Source: Lentiprolixibacter aurantiacus (lineage in GTDB: Bacteria > Bacteroidota > Bacteroidia > Flavobacteriales > Flavobacteriaceae). From it: 64,000 nt of DNA. Positions 24,454 through 32,717 of the stretch are shown here, piece by piece; position 1 is the stretch's first letter; each line of letters opens with the position of its first letter. A program made the translations under genes and the position numbers. The DNA lies in NCBI RefSeq assembly GCF_026241225.1, contig NZ_JAPFQP010000001.1:930001-994000 (forward strand), given 5' to 3'. The notes under the pieces are model-generated. The model was not told where the DNA came from and made no database searches. It saw only the letters and a list, made by a program, of their open reading frames with translations.

Positions 24454-25302
24454 ATGGAAAACAACAAATATTTAGTTCTTGGAGGAACCGGTAAAACCGG
24501 AAGAAGAGTAGTGCAAAGATTAGAGGCCCTGGGTCATGAAGTACGAGTAGCCTCGAGGTCGTCAGAACCCTCATTCGACTGGTCAAAACCGGAAGGGTGG
24601 GAAGCCGTACTGGAAGGAATGGATAAAGCCTATGTTGCCTACTATCCGGATCTTGCGGTACCAGGATCCAAAGAAGCGATTACTAAGTTAGTAGAGGTGG
24701 CAGAGCGTACCGGCCTGAAAAAAATGGTAATCCTTTCTGGACGAGGTGAACCCGAAGCCCAGGAATGTGAATTGATCGCCTTAAATTCCAATATCAATAC
24801 CGTAGTGGTACGTGTTGATTGGTTCATGCAGAATTTTAGTGAATATTTCTTCCTGGATCCGATCAAGGCTGGGGTACTGGCGGCTCCAAAGGCTGAAACC
24901 AAAATTCCTTTCATCGATTTGGATGACGTTGCCGATGTAGCCCTTAAGGCCCTTCTTGAAGACCGTATCACCAATGAAGTCCTGGAGCTTACGGGTCCTG
25001 ATCTCATTAACTTCGAAGAAGTGGTAGAAGAGATTTCTAAGGCCACTGGCAGAGACATCCAATATATCCCGGTAAGCATTGAGGAGTATACCCAGATGTT
25101 GCGCGACCATAAGGTGCCTGAAGATTTTATCTGGTTGATCACTTACCTGTTTACCAATGTCCTGGATGGCAGGAATGCTTCAACAACCAATAACATTGAA
25201 ATAATACTGGGAAGACCGGCTAAATCTTTCTCAACCTTTGCGAAAGAAATAGCTGCTACCGGGGTATGGGACGTTGCTATTCCTGAAACGGCAGGAGAAT
25301 GA
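24454..25302 (+). CDS. NmrA-like NAD(P)-binding reductase
   Basis: The 282-residue protein has the Rossmann start YLVLGGTGKTGRRVVQRLEALGHEV at residue 6 and the NmrA-family helix KAYVAYYPDLAVPGSKEAI. VVRVDWFMQNFSEYF and IPFIDLDDVADVALKALL are typical of NAD(P)H-binding, SDR-a5-like proteins such as AgnL/quinone reductases. These act as NADPH sensors or reduce quinones and small carbonyls. It is the last gene of the set with the DUF5367- and DUF1772-like proteins, and a strong terminator follows 25 bases after the stop. Confidence 0.88.
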   Translation: MENNKYLVLGGTGKTGRRVVQRLEALGHEVRVASRSSEPSFDWSKPEGWEAVLEGMDKAYVAYYPDLAVPGSKEAITKLVEVAERTGLKKMVILSGRGEPEAQECELIALNSNINTVVVRVDWFMQNFSEYFFLDPIKAGVLAAPKAETKIPFIDLDDVADVALKALLEDRITNEVLELTGPDLINFEEVVEEISKATGRDIQYIPVSIEEYTQMLRDHKVPEDFIWLITYLFTNVLDGRNASTTNNIEIILGRPAKSFSTFAKEIAATGVWDVAIPETAGE

Positions 25303-25326
25303 ACGTTTTTAAGTAGCTAAAAATAC

Positions 25327-25354
25327 AAAAGGGGCTCCTGGAGAGCCCCTTTTT
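25327..25354. terminator. Bidirectional intrinsic terminator
   Basis: AAAAGGGGCTC-ctgga-GAGCCCCTTTTT has a 7-base GC stem with A and T runs. It separates the convergent genes ending at 25302 and 25373. Confidence 0.88.
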
Positions 25355-25372
25355 CTATTTACGCTTTGACTA

Positions 25373-28300
25373 TTAGTTCTTGATGCCCTGCCCCAGTATA
25401 TAGGGAGCACCAAGACGTCGCAATTCGTTTTCCAGTGCTGGAATTGTACTTGTACTGATGGTGCTGATTTCAGCAAACATGCCATTCAACATAGTATTGG
25501 CAATTTCAAGGCTTTGCCTGTGAAGTGGGGTGGGGCCATAAGTAGTTGACAATCCCCTCATCGCCACTCGCATATGTGATCCTACGCTAGGTGGATTGCG
25601 TTCTCCAATTTCACTTCGGGAACTATTGCCGTTAATTTTTTCTTCCATTACATACAACTGTTGCTTTAGGTCATACAATCGTTTGTCTAAGCTTCCAGGT
25701 GTTACATCAGTACGTGAAAGGGCTACCTGCATGGCTTTAACTTTATCCATGCTCTCATCAAAGGCGTCACTTGCAACATTTACACGGTCCTGTAAAGCTT
25801 CAATTTCTGTTATGTACTCATTGAATTCATCATACGAAACGCCTTTTAAAGTACCTTCCCGTAGAGGAACTACCTCAAAGGAAATAGGCCCGTCCAGCGT
25901 CGTTACCTCACCTTTGTCTTCTTTCATCAAAGTAGCATTATAGGTACCCGGTGTAACCATAGGTCCGGATGAAGACCATCCGCCTCCGCCTCCCGACTGT
26001 CCTGGTCTGATAGCACGATTGCTTGGGTGCCTCAAGTTCCAGGCTACTCGATTTATTCCCTTTTTGGTTTTTCCTTTAACCTTTCGGATTACATTACCCT
26101 GCTCATCTTTAACAACAACCCAGATTTTGACACCCTCTTCACGGCGTTCTTCCTCCAAAGCATCCCAGCCGGGGAAGGGGATATCCCTGTTCTGTTTTTC
26201 AAGGGCTTTTTCAGCCTCCTTTCGTTTCTTTTTTATCGTTGGATATTCATTAGAAAGATGATAGGTAAACCAGGCTCCGAATTCTGGATTTTCGGCAAAA
26301 TAGTAGTCCCCACCGGTATTACCGATAATGTTTTTGGGAACATACCAATGGGCTTTTTTGGTAGGGAAAAGATGTCCTTCCTTTTGTCTGGTTTCTGCAT
26401 TAATATCACGCATCGCACTGTAATCATCCAGTACAAAAAAGCCCCGACCAAAGGATGCACCAACCAGGTCATTTTCGCGTTTCTGGATTACGAGGTCACG
26501 GAAAGGAATAGTGGGAGCACCCGGGACCTTACTCCAGCTTTTACCGCCGTCGAGGGAGGCATAAATTCCCAATTCTGTACCCGCAAATAGCAGGTTTTTA
26601 TTCACGTGATCCTGTACAATACGCCATACCAGCATACGTTTGGGCATATTGCCGGTAATGGATTGCCAGCTTTGTCCGCCGTCTGTACTCTTGAATAGGT
26701 AAGGGGAGAAATCTCCTTCCTTATGGTTGTCCAGGACCACATATACTGTATTGGCATCAAATAGATCTGCTTTGATGTCATTTACAAAACTCCTCGAAGC
26801 CAATCCCATACGGGTTACCGGAATACGATTCCAGTTCTGGCCTCCATCGGTAGATGCCTGGATAAATCCGTCATCTGTTCCGGCATAGAGTACACCTTCT
26901 TTCACCGGAGATTCGGACAGAGAGGTAATGGTGTTATAATTAGACATCGCACCTACATCCCAGGCATTGTCCCAGCTTTGCTGTTTCCCCATAATGGGGA
27001 GGGTAATACGCTCCTCATTTCGGGTAAGGTCTCCGGAAATTGGAGTCCAGCTGTCGCCACGGTCTTCAGATTTCCATACCCGCTGTGAAGCAAAATACAA
27101 ACGAGATGCCTTATGAGGACTTACCAGGATAGGAGCATCCCAGTTAAAGCGCTCGAAATCTTCTCCTGCCCTTGCCTGAGGTTGAATAAACACTTGTTCG
27201 CCAGTAACCAGGTCGACACGGTGAAGACCACCTTGCTGGGTTTCGGCATAAATGATATTGTTGTATTCCGGATCCGTAGCTGACTGATGTCCATCTGCCC
27301 CAAGGGTTTTATACCAGTGGGCATTGCGTATTCCCTGACGCTCATCGGTGCGAGAAGGACCTCCGGCAGAACCGTTGTCCTGGGTACCCCCAAAGATGTG
27401 GTAGAAGGGTTCTGCATTATTTACGGCCACCTTGTAAAACTGGGTAAGGGGCAGGTTTTTGATATAGCGCCAGGTTTTAGCCAGGTCAAAACTTTCATAG
27501 ATACCGGCATCCGTGCCTACCAGAAGATAATTGGGATCGTCTGCCCTGAAGTTGATAGAGTGGTTGTCAGAGTGCTTGTCGTCTTCCTGAAGCTGGACAA
27601 AGGTCTTGCCCCCATCTTCTGAAGTAAGGATACGTACATTCATGAGGTAGAGCCGGTCGAACTTGTGAGGACTGGCATAGAGCTCCTGGTAATAATGGGG
27701 ACCCGTGGCTCCGGATACTGTATTAGACATTTTGGTCCAGGATGCACCACGGTTTTCTGAGCGAAATACTCCCCCCGTAGTGCGGTCCAGTTCTATAGCG
27801 GCGTATACCACATCAGGTTGCTGGGGTGAAATAGCCAGGCCTATTTTACCCATGTTCGACTTCGGTAATCCCGTCTTCAATTTTTCCCAGGTAAGTCCTC
27901 CATCTTCTGAGCGGTGGATCCCAGAATCCGGTCCACCTCCCATCAGTGCTGCTACGGTACGATGCCTCTGCCAGGTGGCCGCGTAGATCCTGTCAGGGTT
28001 GCGGGGATCTATCATGATATCGGTAACCCCGGTCCATTCGTTGCCACCAAGGGTTTTGTTCCAGGTTTCACCGCCATCAGTGGACATATAGAAACCTCTT
28101 TCTCCGCCTTTGGTCCAAAGCGGGCCCTGTACCGCAACCCATATAACATTCGGGTTGTCCGGGTGCACGATAATCTCCGAAATGTGTTCGGAGTTTTTCA
28201 GGCCCATATTTTCCCAGGTTCGTCCGCCGTCCTTGGAACGGTAGATCCCATCACCATAACCTACGTGGCGGCCACCTACGTTTTCCCCTGTACCTACCCA

Positions 28301-28648
28301 TATGGTAGCGTGGTTGTTGGGGTCTATGGTAATGCATCCTATGGAATACGAGCTTTGCTTGTCAAAAAGCGGTGTCCAGGTAGTTCCGGAATTAACGGTT
28401 TTCCAGACACCTCCGGAACCTACGGCCACGTACCATATATCGTCATCTTCCGGATGCACCGCAATATCCGCAATCCGACCCGATAAAAATGCGGGACCAA
28501 CATTTCGCAGTTTTAGGTCACCCAAAGCAAGGGTTTCTTTTTTCTCGGGTGCCGCTTTGGCCTTGCGCCTCTGAGCATTAAGATTAATAGAAACACTTAA
28601 AATCAATAGGAAACAGAGATAGGGTAGTAATTTTTTCATGGTTTTCAT
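25373..28648 (-). CDS. Giant secreted Asp-box (BNR/sortilin-like) propeller protein
   Basis: The 1091-residue protein has a signal peptide ending NLNAQ and a basic start (RRKAKA). Residues about 45-800 hold ten or so Asp-box turns such as RSKDGGRTW, MSTDGGETW, RSEDGGLTW, KSEDRGDSW, ASTDGGQNW, KSTDGGQSW and ASLDGGKSW, indicating one or two VPS10/sortilin-type beta-propellers. The last 290 residues hold an immunoglobulin-like strand region (GTYNATLMKEDK) and a helical tail with coiled-coil character. Asp boxes are structural and do not show an enzyme activity. A paralogue of similar size lies at 42073-45222. An ATG at 28639 is an alternative start. Confidence 0.88.
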   Translation of the reverse strand: MKTMKKLLPYLCFLLILSVSINLNAQRRKAKAAPEKKETLALGDLKLRNVGPAFLSGRIADIAVHPEDDDIWYVAVGSGGVWKTVNSGTTWTPLFDKQSSYSIGCITIDPNNHATIWVGTGENVGGRHVGYGDGIYRSKDGGRTWENMGLKNSEHISEIIVHPDNPNVIWVAVQGPLWTKGGERGFYMSTDGGETWNKTLGGNEWTGVTDIMIDPRNPDRIYAATWQRHRTVAALMGGGPDSGIHRSEDGGLTWEKLKTGLPKSNMGKIGLAISPQQPDVVYAAIELDRTTGGVFRSENRGASWTKMSNTVSGATGPHYYQELYASPHKFDRLYLMNVRILTSEDGGKTFVQLQEDDKHSDNHSINFRADDPNYLLVGTDAGIYESFDLAKTWRYIKNLPLTQFYKVAVNNAEPFYHIFGGTQDNGSAGGPSRTDERQGIRNAHWYKTLGADGHQSATDPEYNNIIYAETQQGGLHRVDLVTGEQVFIQPQARAGEDFERFNWDAPILVSPHKASRLYFASQRVWKSEDRGDSWTPISGDLTRNEERITLPIMGKQQSWDNAWDVGAMSNYNTITSLSESPVKEGVLYAGTDDGFIQASTDGGQNWNRIPVTRMGLASRSFVNDIKADLFDANTVYVVLDNHKEGDFSPYLFKSTDGGQSWQSITGNMPKRMLVWRIVQDHVNKNLLFAGTELGIYASLDGGKSWSKVPGAPTIPFRDLVIQKRENDLVGASFGRGFFVLDDYSAMRDINAETRQKEGHLFPTKKAHWYVPKNIIGNTGGDYYFAENPEFGAWFTYHLSNEYPTIKKKRKEAEKALEKQNRDIPFPGWDALEEERREEGVKIWVVVKDEQGNVIRKVKGKTKKGINRVAWNLRHPSNRAIRPGQSGGGGGWSSSGPMVTPGTYNATLMKEDKGEVTTLDGPISFEVVPLREGTLKGVSYDEFNEYITEIEALQDRVNVASDAFDESMDKVKAMQVALSRTDVTPGSLDKRLYDLKQQLYVMEEKINGNSSRSEIGERNPPSVGSHMRVAMRGLSTTYGPTPLHRQSLEIANTMLNGMFAEISTISTSTIPALENELRRLGAPYILGQGIKN

Positions 28649-28720
28649 TTTAGTTCAGTGTGAAGTGATTAAATTACGGAATAATGAGGAAAGATTAATC
28701 AATTTCAATCGAAATCACCT

Positions 28721-29293
28721 GTGAAGACATATGCTTTTCCCTATGTTGTATTTCTTGTCCTTTTAGTGGGATGTAATACACAAATCAAAGAGGATCAATT
28801 ACCAGAAGTTAAAAGTGAAATCCCTTCAGATTACGATCCGGAGGAACGACTGTATGAGTTAGGGATAGTATTGCCTGAAGCAGGTAATCCCGTAGCAAAT
28901 TATGTCAACGCAGTACAGGCGGGGAACCTTATGTTTCTTGCCGGGAAAGGCCCCCGCAAACCAGATGGAGGTAATGTTACGGGCAAGCTTGGCGCCGATT
29001 TGACTATAGAGGAGGGTTATGAAGCTGCCCGCTTGGCGGGGATTGCACAGCTGGCTGTACTCAAGGCAGAATTGGGAAATTTGAATAGAGTAAAACGTGT
29101 GGTGAAAGTAAAGGGAATGGTCAATGCAATGCCAGAATTTACGGACCATCCAAAAGTGGTTAATGGTTACTCTGATCTTATGGTGGCTGTTTTCGGGGAT
29201 CGAGGGAAACATGCCCGTGCAGCTGTAGGCATGGGATCACTTCCTTCCAATATAGCCGTGGAAATGGAAATGGTGGTTGAGGTGTTTGATTAG
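28721..29293 (+). CDS. RidA (YjgF/UK114)-like lipoprotein
   Basis: The gene uses a GTG start and encodes 190 residues. A lipobox (LLVGC, cysteine at residue 18) shows export, unusual for a fold that normally works in the cytosol. From about residue 50 a RidA-like domain is present: YVNAVQAGNLMFLAGKGP, EEGYEAARLAGIAQLAVLKAELGNLNRVKRVVKVKGMVN and the C-terminal ARAAVGMGSLPSNIAVEMEMVVEV. Classic RidA proteins deaminate reactive enamines using an arginine in a C-terminal R-x-x-V-x-V context; here the equivalent is ARAAVGM with the arginine kept. Secreted RidA-like proteins have no settled function. Confidence 0.87.
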   Translation: MKTYAFPYVVFLVLLVGCNTQIKEDQLPEVKSEIPSDYDPEERLYELGIVLPEAGNPVANYVNAVQAGNLMFLAGKGPRKPDGGNVTGKLGADLTIEEGYEAARLAGIAQLAVLKAELGNLNRVKRVVKVKGMVNAMPEFTDHPKVVNGYSDLMVAVFGDRGKHARAAVGMGSLPSNIAVEMEMVVEVFD

Positions 29294-29313
29294 ATCAATT
29301 TTCTCCTTTAGAC

Positions 29314-29345
29314 TTGTGGGATAGCCCAGAAATGCCTTATTTTTG
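29314..29345 (+). promoter_or_regulatory. Promoter of tRNA-Arg
   Basis: A TTG at 29314-29316 and TATTTTTG at 29338-29345 are separated by 21 bases, the Bacteroidota -33/-7 arrangement. Transcription would start near 29352, 8 bases before the tRNA. Confidence 0.65.
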
Positions 29346-29359
29346 TGTCCCGTTTTTCT

Positions 29360-29431
29360 GGCCTCATAGTTCAATGGATAGAATAGAAGTTTCCTAAACT
29401 TTAGATCCAGGTTCGATTCCTGGTGAGGCTA
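29360..29431 (+). tRNA. tRNA-Arg (anticodon CCU)
   Basis: A 72-base cloverleaf can be folded by eye. The acceptor stem pairs GGCCTCA with TGAGGCT, the D stem GTTC with GAAT, the anticodon stem GAAGT with ACTTT around the loop TTCCTAA (anticodon CCT in DNA), and the T stem CCAGG with CCTGG around TTCGATT. The discriminator base is A. CCA is not encoded (ACG follows). The D loop AATGGATA and a 4-base variable region are acceptable. The 3' end is repeated downstream. Confidence 0.93.
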
Positions 29432-29442
29432 CGGATAAGCAG

Positions 29443-29475
29443 AAAAGGCCTTTGCGAAAGCAAAGGCTTTTTATT
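29443..29475 (+). terminator. Terminator of tRNA-Arg
   Basis: AAGGCCTTTGC-gaaa-GCAAAGGCTTTTTATTTTT forms a stem with a GAAA loop and a T run, 12 bases after the tRNA. Confidence 0.8.
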
Positions 29476-29497
29476 TTTGGCTTTGGACCGAAGAAAC

Positions 29498-29556
29498 GAC
29501 CTTCTTAAGGTCTTAACCAAAAATAAAACCAACTGTGCTACAGTTGGACTTTTCTA
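29498..29556 (+). other. Two further hairpins between the tRNA-Arg repeats
   Basis: GACCTT-ctt-AAGGTC (29498-29512) is followed by CCAACTG-tgcta-CAGTTGG (29529-29547) with a T-rich tail. The second looks like an intrinsic terminator although no gene precedes it. Confidence 0.5.
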
Positions 29557-29596
29557 TTTTCAAAACGAGAATCAATCAGGAACAGCGCAGCTATCT

Positions 29597-29656
29597 CCTG
29601 GTGAGGCTACAAATAAGCATAAAACGCCTTGGTGAAAGCCAAAGCGTATTTTTATT
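29597..29656 (+). repeat. Duplicated 3' end of tRNA-Arg with its terminator
   Basis: TCCTGGTGAGGCTAC recurs exactly, followed by a diverged copy of the downstream sequence including the hairpin (CGCCTTGGT-gaaa-GCCAAAGCG, T run). The tRNA body upstream of it is missing. This is either an attachment-site scar or a collapsed tandem tRNA duplication. Confidence 0.75.
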
Positions 29657-29780
29657 TTCAGACTGAGTTCCTTTCAGGAATAGCTCAGCCAGTTTTGGAG
29701 AATGAAGTCAAGTTACCTTTCCAAAGGCTTGGTTATGTACCTTTTATTGCCTTACTTAATAGTGCCAAAAGCCATTTGTA

Positions 29781-29975
29781 ATGAAGGATGAAGAGAAAAA
29801 GGATTCCATTACCATTCCCAAGAAAGTCATTGCAGGTATAGCTCCGGTAGCGGCTATTGTTGCCATTCTCCTATCCAAGGACAAGGTGGGGGAAATGTTC
29901 TTATTCCTGATAGGGGTAGGCGCAGGGATCATGATCGGAGTAAGCTGGATGAAAGGGAAAAGCAGAACATCCTAA
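29781..29975 (+). CDS. Small membrane protein of unknown function
   Basis: The 64-residue protein has a charged N-terminus (MKDEEKKDSITIPKK), two short hydrophobic helices (VIAGIAPVAAIVAILLS and EMFLFLIGVGAGIMIGVSW) and a basic tail. No family was recognised. It follows the tRNA-Arg repeat region on the same strand and is convergent with the membrane protein gene ending at 29997. Coding status is moderately supported by the amphipathic layout and normal codon use. Confidence 0.55.
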   Translation: MKDEEKKDSITIPKKVIAGIAPVAAIVAILLSKDKVGEMFLFLIGVGAGIMIGVSWMKGKSRTS

Positions 29976-29996
29976 GAAGGTTCATGTTCTTATTCC

Positions 29997-31622
29997 TTAA
30001 AGGAATATAAATGCCAATAGGATCAGAACAATGATGAGCAGTCCGATTACGGCCACTATTTTTCCTGCCCTATTACCCGCGTCATCAGAGAATTCCTGTG
30101 CCCTTTCAGATTTTCTGAACAAACCACGGTAACCCATTGCAATTAAAGAGCCGAACAGGATTATATACAAGGCATGTATAATATTCGCTACGGCAGTCCT
30201 GTCTACGGGTACTATGGATTCTCCTTTTTCATTCACCACATTAAAGGCTAAATCCACTTCTGAAGTCGGGGTTGCAAAAAGGGTTAGTTCTTTATTTTTT
30301 GTGCCGGGAAAAATCCAGTTTTCAAAGGGTTCCTCCTTCGCCATGGATATCCCCAGGTACATGGTGCTATCCATCAATATGCCACTGTTTGTTTCCTTGT
30401 ATTGCCCATAGATGTCGTACTTGAAAAAGCCAAGGGTGAAGCCTGCTTCATTATTTGGTTGGGTATTATATATTACCAGGGTATAATCGCCCGTTTTGGG
30501 AAGGTTGATGCTTAATATAAATCCGGCATTGTCGTCCAGTAGTTCCAGCTCCCATATCCCGGTTGAAACATATCCGGATTCCTCCGAATAGGTGAACATC
30601 AGTGATTCGTTTTTTTGGACAGAGGCATCGAAGTTCAGCACCGGAGTCATACTTGTCAAGGAATCAGGGGGGCTTAACAAAGATTGTGACCCCTTGAGCA
30701 TTACCTGATCACCCTTATTGCCGCTAAAACTAAATTTCAGGGTTTCCTGAATATTCCCGACTACAAATTGATTATGAACCAGCCTGAGTTTTTCAGAAGG
30801 CTGAAAATATTCCGACCGGCCTTCCAAACGGGCTATTGCGTAATCCCATGCAGGATCATAAATGGAATCCCATACAGCTACCTTATAATCCCCTTTTTCC
30901 GGTAGCGTGAGGACAACCTTTTCAACCTCCATCCCCTTACCATGCTCATCTACTTCTGTTGGCGTTAACACAAGATAAATGCCGAACCCTATACCAATAA
31001 GTACATAACAGATGAGGTGGAGGCCTAAAGACACCATTCTATGATACTGCAACTCCCTGGAGATATAGTTGACCTGTATGATGATAAACCATAGCAAGGT
31101 CAATAAAAACAGAAAGAGGGGAAACATTGATAAATAGGTTTCTTCGGATAAATTTCCCCAGTCGAACTGGTCTGCCAGCAGATAGGCAAAAAAGGAGAGC
31201 ATCAGGGGTGAAAAATAATAGCATTGCACGTAGAGGCTCTGTAAGATGTTATCTCGCTTAATGCCACCTTTTCTGAATAGTTCAATGACCAGGCCAAAAA
31301 ATAAAGGAAGTGCCAAAAAGAGAAATCCGGCAGGCCCCTGCAGCCGCTGCCCGAAACTACCACCACTTTCGTCGTAATCCGGGGCAATAATCAGACCCGA
31401 ATCCAGCAAAACAAAGAGGACCACAGAAATGGCCAGGAATAGGAGGATAGGGGACATGTAAGTTTTAAACTTTTCCTCACTGCGCAATTGTTCCTTGATA
31501 TACCCCGGGGCCCACTTCGGGTCTTTGATGATTTTGTAAATGGTCTTGGGAACATAGATGATCCACAGGAGTAGCTCCACAGCCAGGAGTTCTATGCCCT
31601 TTATGATATTGATGATGTTCAT
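29997..31622 (-). CDS. Large polytopic membrane protein with beta-rich extracytoplasmic domain, unknown function
   Basis: The protein has 541 residues. About six hydrophobic helices occupy residues 10-225 (for example YMSPILLFLAISVVLFVLLDS and MVSLGLHLICYVLIGIGFGIYLVL). A beta-rich region of roughly 225-465 follows (VVLTLPEKGDYKVAVWDS, LNLPKTGDYTLVIYNT; the repeated G-D-Y-x-V/L-x-V/I turn resembles bacterial pre-peptidase C-terminal folds). Two more helices close the chain. The N-terminal part recalls Yip1/DUF-type membrane proteins, but I do not assign a family. It is divergent from moaE. Confidence 0.7.
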   Translation of the reverse strand: MNIINIIKGIELLAVELLLWIIYVPKTIYKIIKDPKWAPGYIKEQLRSEEKFKTYMSPILLFLAISVVLFVLLDSGLIIAPDYDESGGSFGQRLQGPAGFLFLALPLFFGLVIELFRKGGIKRDNILQSLYVQCYYFSPLMLSFFAYLLADQFDWGNLSEETYLSMFPLFLFLLTLLWFIIIQVNYISRELQYHRMVSLGLHLICYVLIGIGFGIYLVLTPTEVDEHGKGMEVEKVVLTLPEKGDYKVAVWDSIYDPAWDYAIARLEGRSEYFQPSEKLRLVHNQFVVGNIQETLKFSFSGNKGDQVMLKGSQSLLSPPDSLTSMTPVLNFDASVQKNESLMFTYSEESGYVSTGIWELELLDDNAGFILSINLPKTGDYTLVIYNTQPNNEAGFTLGFFKYDIYGQYKETNSGILMDSTMYLGISMAKEEPFENWIFPGTKNKELTLFATPTSEVDLAFNVVNEKGESIVPVDRTAVANIIHALYIILFGSLIAMGYRGLFRKSERAQEFSDDAGNRAGKIVAVIGLLIIVLILLAFIFL

Positions 31623-31756
31623 TGGTTGTTGGTTGTTGGAATAGAGCTATGAATGTACCATATAATTGTTTTTTCTCCAATTATCCGGATTTGAACTTAT
31701 ATGGCTTGTCTGCAATCTCAGGAATCTTGAGTATTTTAGTTCATTATTCATTGAGT

Positions 31757-32200
31757 ATGAAAAGTAAAACCATTAAAAATGTATTCCGTGAAGGGGCCAT
31801 CACCCCGGAATTTATAGCCAATTCCATTGCCAAACATCAGGTGAAGACCCAAATTGGGGCACATGACATCTTTCTGGGGCAGGTGCGTGCAGATGTCATT
31901 GAGGGCAAGGTAGTCAAAGGCATCGAATACACGGCTTATGAAGATATGGCCAATAAGAAATTCCATGAGATCCGGGAGGCGGCCTTTGAAAAATTCGAAC
32001 TTAGCTGTATGCATATCTACCACAGCCTTGGGGTGGTGGAATCTGGAGAGATTTGTCTATTTGTTTTTGTTTCATCGCCCCATCGCAGTGAAGTATTTGA
32101 AGCTTTGCATTATATAGTGGAAGAGATCAAAAGCCAGGTGCCTGTTTTTGGCAGGGAACTGTTTGAGGATGATTCCTATCAATGGAAAGTAAACACTTAA
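31757..32200 (+). CDS. moaE: Molybdopterin synthase catalytic subunit
   Basis: The start at 31757 (MKSKTIKN) gives 147 residues, the usual length; the frame is open back to 31622 but that stretch overlaps the divergent gene's start. MoaE blocks are GAHDIFLGQVRADV, GIEYTAYEDMANKKF, HIYHSLGVVESGE and SPHRSEVFEALHYIVEEIKSQVP. The protein adds dithiolene sulfur to cyclic pyranopterin phosphate using thiocarboxylated MoaD. The normal C-terminal P-I-W-K-K-E is PVFGRELFEDD here, so one of the two active-site lysines is displaced, while the lysine of EIKSQ is kept. moaC follows 3 bases later; the other moa genes are not in the window. Confidence 0.92.
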   Translation: MKSKTIKNVFREGAITPEFIANSIAKHQVKTQIGAHDIFLGQVRADVIEGKVVKGIEYTAYEDMANKKFHEIREAAFEKFELSCMHIYHSLGVVESGEICLFVFVSSPHRSEVFEALHYIVEEIKSQVPVFGRELFEDDSYQWKVNT

Positions 32201-32203
32201 ATT

Positions 32204-32629
32204 ATGGTAGACATTACACATAAAGAACCCACGCTACGCACAGCAGTGGCACAGGCTGTCCTTGAAGTTGGCAGGGCGGAAACGATCGCTGCCATTAAAG
32301 AAGACCGTGTACCGAAAGGCAATGTGTTTGCCATGAGCAAGGCGGCAGGCCTGCTCGGGGTGAAGAAGACTCCGGATCTGTTACCGGATTGCCATCCCTT
32401 ACCCATTGAATACACAGATGTTCAATATGAAATTTCAGGGCTTCAGATCAGAATACTTATTACCGTAAAGACCATCTACAAAACGGGGGTAGAAGTGGAA
32501 GCCATGCATGGTGCCAGCGTGGTAGCACTGAATATGTACGACATGCTGAAACCGATTGACAAGGGTATAGAGATCAAGAACATCAAACTCCTTAAAAAAA
32601 CAGGAGGAAAGTCGGATATTGGAAAATAA
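32204..32629 (+). CDS. moaC: Cyclic pyranopterin monophosphate synthase
   Basis: The 141-residue protein matches MoaC along its whole length. It contains the opening VDITHKEPTLRTA, then KGNVFAMSKAAGLLGVKKTPDLLPDCHPLPI, TGVEVEAMHGASVVALNMYDMLKPIDKGIEI and LKKTGGKSDI. The catalytic Lys and Asp of the YDMxK block and the GGKS tail are present. MoaC rearranges the GTP-derived intermediate made by MoaA into cyclic pyranopterin monophosphate, upstream of MoaE in molybdenum cofactor synthesis. It is translationally close to moaE (3-base gap) and followed by a terminator. Confidence 0.96.
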   Translation: MVDITHKEPTLRTAVAQAVLEVGRAETIAAIKEDRVPKGNVFAMSKAAGLLGVKKTPDLLPDCHPLPIEYTDVQYEISGLQIRILITVKTIYKTGVEVEAMHGASVVALNMYDMLKPIDKGIEIKNIKLLKKTGGKSDIGK

Positions 32630-32630
32630 A

Positions 32631-32652
32631 AAGGCCTCTATTGAGGTTTTTT
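32631..32652 (+). terminator. Terminator after moaEC
   Basis: AAGGCCTC-tatt-GAGGTTTTTT forms a short stem (with two G:U pairs) and T run right after the moaC stop. Confidence 0.7.
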
Positions 32653-32717
32653 ACAATTCCCGCGCCACAGTATTAAAAGATTCTCGCGTAACTGCTTTAC
32701 TCGAATGGAGTTTAAGC

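Noticed and set aside
25596-28574. Several plus-strand frames of 80-190 residues
   Set aside because: All are antisense shadows of the Asp-box gene at 25373-28648 and show no family features.
29664-29705. AGGAATAGCTCAGCCAG resembling a tRNA 5' half
   Set aside because: It has D-arm-like text but no matching acceptor, anticodon or T arm follows; at best a weak repeat of the sequence at 29574.
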